Assembly: GCA_022773965.1 (NCBI GenBank)
Contig: JALFNQ010000223.1
Span: 1-43,138, forward strand
Direction of reading: 5' to 3'
Length of the DNA stretch: 43,138 bases
From: Lachnospiraceae bacterium
GTDB lineage: Bacteria; Bacillota; Clostridia; Lachnospirales; Lachnospiraceae
The notes under the pieces were generated by a model. The model was given only the letters and a program-made list of their open reading frames with translations, was not told the origin of the DNA and searched no databases. Shown here in pieces: positions 24,741 to 32,874 of the stretch (within the stretch, counting starts at the first letter, position 1; each line of letters opens with the position of its first letter). Both the position numbers and the translations under genes were made by a program.

Positions 24741-27023
24741 ATGAGACTAGGCTTTATCATTGCGTACATACTGGTTTCGCTGGCGCTGGTATTTTTTGTG
24801 ATTCGCGCTGCACATCAGAAAAGAAATAGTGTCAAGCACATCAAGTGGGTGATGGGTTTTGCATGTCTTTGTGTATGGTCCAGTGTTGTCCAGCTGATGA
24901 CGAACCAGCAGATGATAGCGGATATTGCCTATGCGTTGTTCTTTGTGTCGATTGACTGGTTACTGGCTGCGATTCTCGGTTTTTGTAATGAATACTGTGA
25001 GTTCCATCTTGAACGTTATATCAAGCCATGGATATTCATTGCGGTCTGTGTAGTCGATTCCATTCAGCTCATGCTGAATCCCTTATTGAAGCATGCGTAT
25101 ACGACGCGGCTTGTATTGAGGGGAGCTGAGTCCTTTTGGATATATGATGCGAAAGCGGCATTTCAGATCCATTTGATCTGGTCATATATTCTGGTAGCAC
25201 TGTTTGTGGGCATTCTTTTTCAGAAGGCGGTCAAAGTGCCGCACATGTACCGGAACAAGTATCGCAATGTACTCTTAATGTTGTCTGGCGTAGTGTTTTT
25301 AGATGCACTGCACCTGATTTTGGGAACCGCCATTGATTTTTCTGTGTTAGGTTTTCCACTGGCTGCCATTGCAGTTTATTACTATTCAGTTGAATTTATC
25401 CCCCGTGCACTGGTGAACAAGACACTGGGACTGACGGTGGACGAAATGATGGACGGCGTGATCATCGCGGACATGGATGACCGGACGATCTATGCAAACG
25501 ATTGTGTGAGGAAGCTGCTACAGACAGAGGAATGGGATGCGGATCATTTTTGTGAGAATTTTGATGTCTGGTGCAGAACGCATTATCAGTCACCGGATGA
25601 GAATTTCATCTATGACTGGACGGTTGAGGACAGAGACGGTAAAAAGCGCTATCTGAAGGTACAGTACCGCAGATTATTGGATGAAAATGGAAAGTATCTG
25701 GGCTACTACCTCAATATCCAGGAGCGCACGGAGGAGATACAGACATTGTTGGAAGAGCGTTATGCGGCAACGCATGATGCGCTGACAGGCTTGTACAACC
25801 GGGAATATTTTTATAAGCAGGCAGAACGGTGTCTGCGGCTGCGGCCGGAAGAGCGTTATCTGATGATCTGTTCGGATATCCGCAACTTTAAGATGATCAA
25901 TGATATCTTTGGAAGAGAAGCGGCGGACAAGCTGCTGATCGATATGGCGGATTCGCTGCGTGCTCAGGCCATGGGCGGTGAGGTATATGGACGTCTGGTC
26001 AATGACCGGTTTGCGCTGCTTATGAGAAAACGTGATTACCGCGAAATGAAGCTGGTGGACAAATCCGTGGAGGTCATGAAGGTTGCAGAGGATGTGTCTT
26101 ATCCACTCAAGGTATATCTTGGTGTGTATGAGATCGATGATCCGTCGATTCCAATCTCTATGATGTGTGACCGTGCCCTGCTGGCACTTGGCACGATCAA
26201 AGGGGATTATCAGAAGCAGGTTGCTTATTATGACGAAGAGCTTCGTTACAATGTGCTTCAGGAACAGGAACTGGCGGCAGGGCTTGACCGTGCGATCAGG
26301 GAGGGCGAGCTGGAATTATACATTCAGCCGCAGATTACAGTGGATGGTAAATGTCTGGGTGGCGAAGGGCTGGTTCGTTGGAATCATCCCACCAGAGGGC
26401 TGCTTTTGCCGGCATCATTTATCGATTGCTTTGAGCGCAATGGCATGATCGTTAAGATGGATCTGCATGTGTGGGAGCTGGCTTGCAGGAAGCTGCGGGA
26501 ATGGAAGGACAAAGGATTTGGCGATCGTTACATATCTGTGAATATTTCACCGAAGGATTTCTTCTTTGTGGATATTTACAAGGAGTTTACGACACTGGTA
26601 GGCCGTTATGGTATCAGCCCGAAAAACATCAAGCTGGAGATCACCGAGACTGCGATGATGGCAGACCTCCCCAAGCAGCTGGCGCTGATCAAAAAATTGC
26701 GGGAAGCAGGCTTTATGGTAGAGATGGACGATTTTGGAAGCGGGTATTCCTCATTGAACATGCTCAAGGATATCCGTGTGGATATGCTGAAGATCGATAT
26801 GGAGTTTCTGCGCCAGAGCCAGAGTGAAGAGCGCAGCCGTACGATTTTAAAGACAGTGGTTGCCTTGTCCAAGGAGCTGGGTATGCCGGTGATCACCGAG
26901 GGTGTTGAGACAAAGGATCATGTGGATTTCCTGACACAGATCGGCTGCGATATTTTCCAGGGCTTCTTCTTTGCGAGACCGATGAAGGTAGAGGATTACG
27001 AGAAGAAATATTTGAAAGAATAG
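24741..27023 (+). CDS. Membrane c-di-GMP protein: 7TM-PAS-degenerate GGDEF-EAL
   Basis: A 760-residue protein. Residues 1-225 contain about seven hydrophobic segments, like the N-terminal 7TM region of some histidine kinases. A PAS-like sensor follows (about 230-335: DGVIIADMDDRTIYANDCV ... YYLNIQERTEE). The GGDEF domain (about 345-500) keeps HDALTGLYNREYFYKQ and SDIRNFKMINDIFG, but the GGDEF loop itself reads LVNDRF, so cyclase activity is unlikely. The EAL domain (about 515-755) keeps its metal and catalytic residues: GEGLVRW, VNISP, LEITET, EMDDFGSGYSS, LKIDMEF, EGVET and DIFQGFFFARPM. It is therefore predicted to degrade c-di-GMP, with the GGDEF part perhaps sensing GTP. AAGGAG precedes the start; a terminator follows. 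Confidence 0.9.
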   Translation: MRLGFIIAYILVSLALVFFVIRAAHQKRNSVKHIKWVMGFACLCVWSSVVQLMTNQQMIADIAYALFFVSIDWLLAAILGFCNEYCEFHLERYIKPWIFIAVCVVDSIQLMLNPLLKHAYTTRLVLRGAESFWIYDAKAAFQIHLIWSYILVALFVGILFQKAVKVPHMYRNKYRNVLLMLSGVVFLDALHLILGTAIDFSVLGFPLAAIAVYYYSVEFIPRALVNKTLGLTVDEMMDGVIIADMDDRTIYANDCVRKLLQTEEWDADHFCENFDVWCRTHYQSPDENFIYDWTVEDRDGKKRYLKVQYRRLLDENGKYLGYYLNIQERTEEIQTLLEERYAATHDALTGLYNREYFYKQAERCLRLRPEERYLMICSDIRNFKMINDIFGREAADKLLIDMADSLRAQAMGGEVYGRLVNDRFALLMRKRDYREMKLVDKSVEVMKVAEDVSYPLKVYLGVYEIDDPSIPISMMCDRALLALGTIKGDYQKQVAYYDEELRYNVLQEQELAAGLDRAIREGELELYIQPQITVDGKCLGGEGLVRWNHPTRGLLLPASFIDCFERNGMIVKMDLHVWELACRKLREWKDKGFGDRYISVNISPKDFFFVDIYKEFTTLVGRYGISPKNIKLEITETAMMADLPKQLALIKKLREAGFMVEMDDFGSGYSSLNMLKDIRVDMLKIDMEFLRQSQSEERSRTILKTVVALSKELGMPVITEGVETKDHVDFLTQIGCDIFQGFFFARPMKVEDYEKKYLKE

Positions 27024-27037
27024 GTACAAAAGAGTAT

Positions 27038-27083
27038 AAAACGCTTTCCCGGAGGAAATTTTCCAAAGGGAGAGCGTTTTTTT
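27038..27083 (+). terminator. Terminator after the GGDEF-EAL gene
   Basis: aaaacgctttccc (27038-27050) pairs with gggagagcgtttt (27068-27080) with one mismatch; the strand continues into a run of seven T residues (27077-27083). Confidence 0.85.
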
Positions 27084-27102
27084 ACTCTTTTTTTTCGATT
27101 TT

Positions 27103-27170
27103 CTTTTACTTCTTTTTTACAGTAATTTTACGAAAATGCGGTTTTTGATTTTACATACTATGTTTATGAT
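27103..27170 (+). promoter_or_regulatory. Pho-type promoter of pstSCA
   Basis: T-rich TTTTAC repeats have their A residue at 27108, 27119, 27130 and 27153, giving 11, 11 and 23 bp steps. The last repeat, TTTTACA, ends 9 nt before a -10 of TATGAT (27165-27170), and no -35 consensus is present. Repeats of 11-bp period next to the -10 are what PhoB/PhoP-activated promoters show. The same spacing, base for base, is found before pstB at 42848-42915. Confidence 0.8.
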
Positions 27171-27227
27171 AAGACATGTAAAAACAAATCAGAAACAAAT
27201 TAAAAATGAAACATGGAGGAATTACTG

Positions 27228-28202
27228 ATGAAAAAGAAATTACTTGCAACAATGATGGTAGCAGTACTTGCTATCGGAACAATGACCGGATGCGGTTCCA
27301 AGGCATCCACTGATACCGCAGCAACAACGGATGAGACTGCGGCAGATACAGAGGCAGATGCAACTGCAGAAGAGACGACAGATACAGCTACGGAAGATGC
27401 TGCTGCAGAAGAGACAGGAAGCTCTTTGGCAGGAAATGAGATCACTGTTGTATCCCGTGAGGATGGATCCGGAACCCGTGGCGCGTTCATCGAACTGACC
27501 GGTGTCGAGCAGAAGGATGAGAATGGCGAGAAGACGGATCTTACTACTGTAGAGGCAATCATCACAAACAGCACTGAGGTCATGATGACAACTGTAGCCG
27601 GAGATGAGAATGCCATCGGATATGCATCTATGGGATCCATGAACGATACTGTAAAGGCTGTTCAGGTCAATGGTGTGGATCCGACTGCAGAAAATGTAAA
27701 GAATGGTACTTATGAGTTGGCAAGACCTTTCAACATTGCAACTTTAGGAGATGTGTCAGACGTAGCACAGGATTTTATCAATTTCATCATGAGCGCTGAC
27801 GGACAGGCAGTGATCGAGGAAAAGGGATACATCAAGATTGATGACAATGCAGCTCCTTTTGAGAGCAACGGCGCAACCGGAAAGATCGTCGTAGCAGGAT
27901 CTTCTTCTGTAACTCCGGTTATGGAGAAATTACAGGAGGCATATCTGGCAGTCAACAGTGGTGCAGAGATCGAGCTTCAGGAGAGCGATTCTACCACAGG
28001 TATGACTCAGACAATCGACGGTACCTGTGATATCGGTATGGCAAGCCGTGAGCTGAAAGACAGCGAGATCGAGGCTGGTCTCCAGTCTACATCTATCGCA
28101 CTGGATGGTATTGCAGTGATCGTAAACAACGCAAATGATGTGAATGATCTTTCAACAGATGACATCGCAGCAATCTTCAAGGGAGAGCGCACAACATGGT
28201 AG
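27228..28202 (+). CDS. pstS: Phosphate ABC transporter substrate-binding lipoprotein, permuted lobes
   Basis: A 324-residue lipoprotein that captures phosphate outside the cell. The signal peptide ends with a lipobox, TMTGC, with C22 as lipidation site. A T/E/A-rich linker runs to about residue 68. The order of the two halves is reversed. The segment normally second (TVVSREDGSGTR at 73-84 up to about 210, with IGYASMGS and ARPFNIAT) comes first. The normally first segment (VAGSSSVTPVMEKL from about 222, then SRELKDSE, IALDGIAVIVN and AAIFKGERTTW) comes last. Both phosphate-binding loops (GSSS and EDGSGTR) are intact. ATG27228 is used because GGAGG lies 8 nt before it. The stop overlaps the pstC start. 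Confidence 0.9.
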   Translation: MKKKLLATMMVAVLAIGTMTGCGSKASTDTAATTDETAADTEADATAEETTDTATEDAAAEETGSSLAGNEITVVSREDGSGTRGAFIELTGVEQKDENGEKTDLTTVEAIITNSTEVMMTTVAGDENAIGYASMGSMNDTVKAVQVNGVDPTAENVKNGTYELARPFNIATLGDVSDVAQDFINFIMSADGQAVIEEKGYIKIDDNAAPFESNGATGKIVVAGSSSVTPVMEKLQEAYLAVNSGAEIELQESDSTTGMTQTIDGTCDIGMASRELKDSEIEAGLQSTSIALDGIAVIVNNANDVNDLSTDDIAAIFKGERTTW

Positions 28203-29065
28203 GATCAGGAGTCCTGAAAGAAAAAATCATGAAAGCAGTTTTCTTTACCACCGCATGTATCAGCATACTTGCGGTGGGGCTGATCTGCTTTTTTCTATTT
28301 GTAAACGGAGCACCGGCGATCAAAGAGATCGGTGTCATTCAATTTTTGCTTGGTAAGACATGGCGTCCCGGAAACGGCGATTTTGGAATTTTACCGATGA
28401 TCGTCGGCAGCTTGTATGTGACAGCGGGCGCGATCATCATCGGAGTGCCGGTCGGCATTCTCACAGCAGTATTTCTGGCGCGTTTCTGTCCGGAAAAGAT
28501 TTATCCGGTCGTGAAAGCAGGTGTGGAATTGATGGCAGGTATTCCTTCTGTTGTCTATGGTTTCTTCGGACTGGTCGTACTGGTTCCTTTTGTGAGAAAT
28601 TTTATCGGTGGAAAAGGCTACAGTATTCTGACGGCGAGTATCTTACTTGGAATCATGATCCTGCCCACGATCGTGAATGTGTCCGAATCAGCGATACGGG
28701 CTGTCCCGAAAAACTACTATGAGGGCTCTCTGGCGCTGGGGGCAACCCATGAGCGGAGCGTTTACCGCATGGTCGTTCCTGCGGCAAAATCAGGTATTTT
28801 TGCAGGTGTGATCCTCGGCATCGGCCGTGCCATCGGAGAGACGATGGCGGTCATCATGGTAGCCGGAAATATGCCGGTGCTGCGCGCGCCGAACGAACTG
28901 TTAAAGGGTGTCTGTACGTTGACGGCGAACATCGTCATCGAGATGGGTTATGCGCAGGATCTGCACAGACAGGCGCTGATCGCAACTGGTGTAGTGTTGT
29001 TTGTATTTATTTTGATCATCAATATCAGCTTTAGTCTGGTAAAACGGAAGGCGGTGCATGAGTGA
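28196..29065 (+). CDS. pstC: Phosphate ABC transporter permease PstC
   Basis: A 289-residue inner-membrane permease with six predicted transmembrane segments. Typical stretches are FGILPMIVGSLYVTAGAIII, GIPVVYG-like AGIPSVVYGFFGL, and the EAA-type cytoplasmic loop YYEGSLALGATHERSVYRMVVPAAKSG, then GRAIGETMAVIMVAGN. Start ATG28196 lies 7 nt inside the end of pstS and has GGGAGAG about 8 nt upstream. It pairs with PstA to form the phosphate channel energised by PstB. Confidence 0.95.
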   Translation: MVGSGVLKEKIMKAVFFTTACISILAVGLICFFLFVNGAPAIKEIGVIQFLLGKTWRPGNGDFGILPMIVGSLYVTAGAIIIGVPVGILTAVFLARFCPEKIYPVVKAGVELMAGIPSVVYGFFGLVVLVPFVRNFIGGKGYSILTASILLGIMILPTIVNVSESAIRAVPKNYYEGSLALGATHERSVYRMVVPAAKSGIFAGVILGIGRAIGETMAVIMVAGNMPVLRAPNELLKGVCTLTANIVIEMGYAQDLHRQALIATGVVLFVFILIINISFSLVKRKAVHE

Positions 29066-29925
29066 TGACGAAAGTACAGTCTGATGAACGGATCATAAAG
29101 AAAAATCAGATCAAAGCGCATGTGTTGAAAGCAGTCACCCTTATAGCGGCGGCACTCACCGTGCTGGTGCTGGGCTTTCTGATTGTTTACATATTAGTGA
29201 AGGGTGTACCGCATCTCACACCGCAGCTCTTTGCGTGGGAGTATGATTCGGAAAATGTATCCATGCTGCCCTCCATCATCAACACATTGATAATGACCGT
29301 GCTGACGCTTCTGATCGCGATTCCTTTTGGTATCGGTTCAGCCATTTATCTGGTAGAATATGCCAGCTCCAAAAACCGTTTCGTGCCGGTCATCCGCATG
29401 ACGGCGGAGACCTTGACAGGAATTCCTTCCATTGTATATGGATTGTTCGGTATGTTGTTTTTCAATAGCCTGTTTGGAATTTCCATCCTGTCAGGTGCAC
29501 TGACGCTGGCGATCATGGTGCTTCCGGTTATTATGAGAACCACCGAGGAAGCCCTGCTTTCCGTACCGAAAAAGTACCGCGAGGGCAGCTTTGGACTGGG
29601 AGCCGGCAAGCTGCGCACGATTTTTAAGATTGTCCTCCCTGCAGCGATGCCCGGTATCTTTTCCGGAATCGTTCTCTCCGTCGGACGTATCGTCGGCGAG
29701 ACAGCGGCGCTGATCTATACGGCAGGAACTGTTACAAAAGCGGCGTCATCCATATTCAATTCCGGAAGAACCTTGTCGGTACATATGTATCTGCTGTCCA
29801 AGGAAGGATTAAATACGGATCAGGCGTATGCCACGGCAGTCGTACTTCTTGTACTTGTCATTTTTATCAACTTCATATCAGGCAGAATTGCATCTGGCGT
29901 GCAGAAACAGCACGGGGAGGCATAG
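29065..29925 (+). CDS. pstA: Phosphate ABC transporter permease PstA
   Basis: A 286-residue permease partner of PstC. It shows the membrane segments and motifs of the family: LPSIINTLIMTVLTLLIAIPFGIGSAIYL, TGIPSIVYGLFGMLFF, the EAA-type loop KYREGSFGLGAGKLRTIFKIVLPAAMPG, and GRIVGETAALIYTAGT. Its start overlaps the pstC stop (GTG29062 in the same frame is also possible). In most genomes pstB follows directly. Here a terminator follows, and pstB lies 13 kb away. Confidence 0.95.
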   Translation: MTKVQSDERIIKKNQIKAHVLKAVTLIAAALTVLVLGFLIVYILVKGVPHLTPQLFAWEYDSENVSMLPSIINTLIMTVLTLLIAIPFGIGSAIYLVEYASSKNRFVPVIRMTAETLTGIPSIVYGLFGMLFFNSLFGISILSGALTLAIMVLPVIMRTTEEALLSVPKKYREGSFGLGAGKLRTIFKIVLPAAMPGIFSGIVLSVGRIVGETAALIYTAGTVTKAASSIFNSGRTLSVHMYLLSKEGLNTDQAYATAVVLLVLVIFINFISGRIASGVQKQHGEA

Positions 29926-29939
29926 GCGAGCGGTCAGCC

Positions 29940-29976
29940 GGACTGGGATACCCAGATCCGGCTCTTTTGCTTTGTC
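29940..29976 (+). terminator. Terminator after pstA
   Basis: agccgga-ctggg (29940-29951) pairs with cccag-a-tccggct (29955-29967), followed by a T-rich stretch (cttttgcttt). It ends the pstSCA transcript. The following 208 nt (to 30184) contain TATAAT at 30121-30126, a likely -10 for the kinase gene without a clear -35, and nothing else that I recognise. Confidence 0.8.
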
Positions 29977-30184
29977 CGGATGTTTGCGTTCGGATGTAAG
30001 GTATGCAGGATGGTTTGGTTGCGTCTGATCAGGGAGATACATTTTCTGCGTGCTGCGTGACAAAATCTTTAAGGATCTGGTATATTTATAAAATTGATAG
30101 TGTTTCTGTTAGAAAACGTGTATAATATTGTGGTCAAAATATGGATAGAGGAGCTTTTGATTATAAAACATAAGGAGAGATTTT

Positions 30185-32017
30185 ATGCCGGATTCAGATA
30201 AAACCAAATATAAAGAGCGGGCTGTCTGCTTGTCCAAATGGTCCTTCTGGCTGACGGTAACAGCATGGATAGTAGCTGCAGTTTTTATCATCCTGCTTGG
30301 TGCCAGAGATAACGCAGCGGTTTTTCAGAAAAGGGTCAGCGAGGAATATATGATCGTGGAGGATGATATCTGTCAGGAAATACCGGATGCCGATGCCCCG
30401 GCGGGTATCAGAAAGGAATATACCTTTACCCTTGATGAAACGATTGCTGCTGATACAACGCTCGCATTTTATACCGTTCATCAGTATGTAGAAGTATGGC
30501 TGGATGGGGAGCTGGTATTTCGCTTGATGCCTCCTGACGATCACCGGATGAGTAAGACGGTGGGCAGTAATTGGGTCATGATACCAATCTGCCGGGAGGA
30601 TGCCGGAAAGACGGTTCGTGCAGAAATTACGCCGGTCTATGCGAGTTTTCGCGACAGGGAGATAGACTTCCTGATCGGCTCTGCGCTGGCGATTTACAAA
30701 GATCGTTTATCAAAGGATCTGCCCCAGCTGATCTTAGGTATGATGGCGGTTTTTGTCGGTGTGGTCTATATCTGTGTGTCAGGCTATCATATGTACAAAA
30801 AGAGAAGAGGAAAAAATTTTTTGGCATTGGGAATGTTTTCTGTCATGATGGGATTCTGGAGACTGACAGACACAAGGTTTACACCATTTATACTCATGGA
30901 GAAGCCCGTATTTTTATTTTATGTTTCTGTTCTCATGCTGGTGCTTGGCATGGTTCCATTTATGAAGTGGATAGAAGGATATTTTGACAGAAGGCACCGC
31001 TGGATTTTGGACTGCTACTGTATATGTGCCGTTTCTTTCAGCCTGATACAGCTCATGCTTCAGTTCCTTCATGTGTTTGATCTAAGGGAAACTCTGTTTG
31101 TTTCGCATATTTTAATTGTTATAGGCGGGATCCTTGCGATCAGCATCGTCATAAATGAACGGGTGAAATATCGGGAGAAGTCCCGGATACCATTGGGAAG
31201 CAGGCTGCCATATATTTGTCTTGCGGGTGTGATCGCAGATGTGGCAGCCTTTTATATCAAGGGCAATTCATCGGGGCTTGTGTATTCCCTGCTTGCGTTT
31301 CTTCTTTATATTGTGTTCCTGGGGATTGCTACCATGAACAATTACAGCAGTAAGGAATTACAGCTTGCGGAACAGGAGCGGCAGCTTGCTGAAAAAAACA
31401 GGGAATTAGCGGAAAAGGAAAGAGAGCTGACAGAGCGGCGGATTGCCTCTATGATGAGCCAGATACGCAGCCATTTTATATTTAATGTCCTTACAACCAT
31501 CAGTGGTTATTGTAAGATAGATCCGAAAAAGGCAGATAACGCCCTGATACGTTTTTCAAGATACTTGCGGAAAAATATCAGGATCATCGAGGAAGAGGGA
31601 CTCATTGATTTTGATGTGGAGCTGGAGCAGTTGGAGGACTATATTGCATTGGAGCAGCTGCGTTTTGAGGACAGGATCCGGTTTGAAAAAGAGATCGGGA
31701 CAACCAGCTTTCAGCTCCCGCCGCTTACCATACAGCCAATCGTGGAAAATGCGATCAAGCATGGCCTGATCGGGGCCGGCAGGAGCGGAACCATATGCTT
31801 ACATACGAAAAGAACCACAAATTGTGTGGAGATTACAGTCACGGATGATGGCATCGGTTTTGTGCCTGAGCAATGCGGGAGTGAGGAGTCCGTAGGCATC
31901 CGCAATGTCCGCTACCGTCTGGAGAATATGGTGGGAGGAAGCCTTTCCATCAAAAGTACATTCGGTGAGGGAACAAAGGTAATGATCAAAATACCGGTTG
32001 AGGAGGAGAAAAATTGA
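30185..32017 (+). CDS. LytS-like sensor histidine kinase with 7TM sensor
   Basis: A 610-residue membrane kinase. One transmembrane helix (about 20-40) is followed by an extracellular beta-rich domain (45-175) of the 7TMR-DISM extracellular type. Seven hydrophobic segments follow (about 180-390). A coiled coil (EQERQLAEKNRELAEKEREL) leads to a His_kinase domain with H430 in SQIRSHFIFNVLTTISGY. LytS-type proteins usually have QxNPHFLFNxLNxI here, so the site is variant. The ATPase keeps QPIVENAIKHG, VTDDGIGF and GIRNVRYRLENMVGG. An AAGGAGAG precedes the start. The response regulator gene overlaps its stop, so the two form a two-component system. Confidence 0.9.
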   Translation: MPDSDKTKYKERAVCLSKWSFWLTVTAWIVAAVFIILLGARDNAAVFQKRVSEEYMIVEDDICQEIPDADAPAGIRKEYTFTLDETIAADTTLAFYTVHQYVEVWLDGELVFRLMPPDDHRMSKTVGSNWVMIPICREDAGKTVRAEITPVYASFRDREIDFLIGSALAIYKDRLSKDLPQLILGMMAVFVGVVYICVSGYHMYKKRRGKNFLALGMFSVMMGFWRLTDTRFTPFILMEKPVFLFYVSVLMLVLGMVPFMKWIEGYFDRRHRWILDCYCICAVSFSLIQLMLQFLHVFDLRETLFVSHILIVIGGILAISIVINERVKYREKSRIPLGSRLPYICLAGVIADVAAFYIKGNSSGLVYSLLAFLLYIVFLGIATMNNYSSKELQLAEQERQLAEKNRELAEKERELTERRIASMMSQIRSHFIFNVLTTISGYCKIDPKKADNALIRFSRYLRKNIRIIEEEGLIDFDVELEQLEDYIALEQLRFEDRIRFEKEIGTTSFQLPPLTIQPIVENAIKHGLIGAGRSGTICLHTKRTTNCVEITVTDDGIGFVPEQCGSEESVGIRNVRYRLENMVGGSLSIKSTFGEGTKVMIKIPVEEEKN

Positions 32018-32820
32018 GAATCGTTTATGTGGATGATGAAAAGGTTTTGCTGGAGAATTTCCGTCTGACTGTCCGGGGGCTTTCCAGGATCGACACCCTT
32101 GAAACCTTCAGCAGCAGTGAAGAAGCACTTGCATGGGCAGGGGAACATCCGGTGGATGTGGCATTTCTTGATATTGAGATGCCCATTATCAACGGAATAG
32201 AGCTTGCAAGGCGATTGAAAAAGATCGATCGGAATATTCGTATTATCTTTGTGACAGCTTATGAACAGTATGCGCTGCAGGCTTTTGAGGTGGATGCAGT
32301 GGGCTATCTGCTGAAGCCATACCTGAGTGAAGATATCGAAAAGCAGTTAAAAAAAGCATCCTATATCCGCGACATTCCGGAAAAGGAGATTCAGATCCAG
32401 ACGATGCCGGACCTACTGATCACAGTGAACGGTGAACTGCTCCGGTTTGGCCATACCAAGCAGGAAGAACTGATGGCGCTTCTTATTGACAGGGGAGAAA
32501 CGGGTGTTACAAAAGGAGAAGTAAAATCCTGTCTGTGGTCAAAATATACCAGTGACAACATCTACTGGACAAGCATGTCGAGATTGAAAGCAATCTTGGA
32601 GGAGGCAGGCATAGCTGATATCATAGTGACAAACGGACAGAAAAAATGCCTGAACACGGATCTGGTGGAATGCGATCTTTACCGGATACTGAACGGAGAA
32701 TCCGGCGCCATAGAAAAATATAACGGTGCATATCTGCAAAGATATCCATGGGCGGAGTATCGGAAGGAGCAGTTGGACGGGATGAAAAAGGCCGTAAATA
32801 AAAGTGTAAGGTTTATGTAA
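32014..32820 (+). CDS. Response regulator with SARP-like output domain
   Basis: A 268-residue regulator. Residues 1-125 form the receiver domain: acidic pocket VDDE, phospho-acceptor D53 in VAFLDIEMP, T in FVTAYEQYA and K in LLKPYL. The C-terminal half (about 130-245) is a winged-helix domain like those of SARP/OmpR-type regulators, with a short tail that may be a remnant of a BTAD domain. LytS-like kinases usually pair with LytTR regulators, so the output domain is unexpected. It starts with TTG at 32014, overlapping the kinase TGA by 4 nt, with GGAGGAG 6 nt upstream. It likely controls the adjacent surface protein genes. Confidence 0.88.
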   Translation: MRIVYVDDEKVLLENFRLTVRGLSRIDTLETFSSSEEALAWAGEHPVDVAFLDIEMPIINGIELARRLKKIDRNIRIIFVTAYEQYALQAFEVDAVGYLLKPYLSEDIEKQLKKASYIRDIPEKEIQIQTMPDLLITVNGELLRFGHTKQEELMALLIDRGETGVTKGEVKSCLWSKYTSDNIYWTSMSRLKAILEEAGIADIIVTNGQKKCLNTDLVECDLYRILNGESGAIEKYNGAYLQRYPWAEYRKEQLDGMKKAVNKSVRFM

Positions 32821-32832
32821 GGAAAGTTGTGC

Positions 32833-32838
32833 TATAAT
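32833..32838 (+). promoter_or_regulatory. Extended -10 promoter of the surface protein gene
   Basis: TGCTATAAT (32830-32838) is a perfect extended -10 (TGnTATAAT) just after the response regulator stop; no good -35 is visible, which suits an activator-dependent promoter. Predicted start near 32845 gives a leader of about 30 nt. Confidence 0.6.
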
Positions 32839-32874
32839 TTATCCCGAACAAAATGTTGAATGCGAGGGAAAAGC

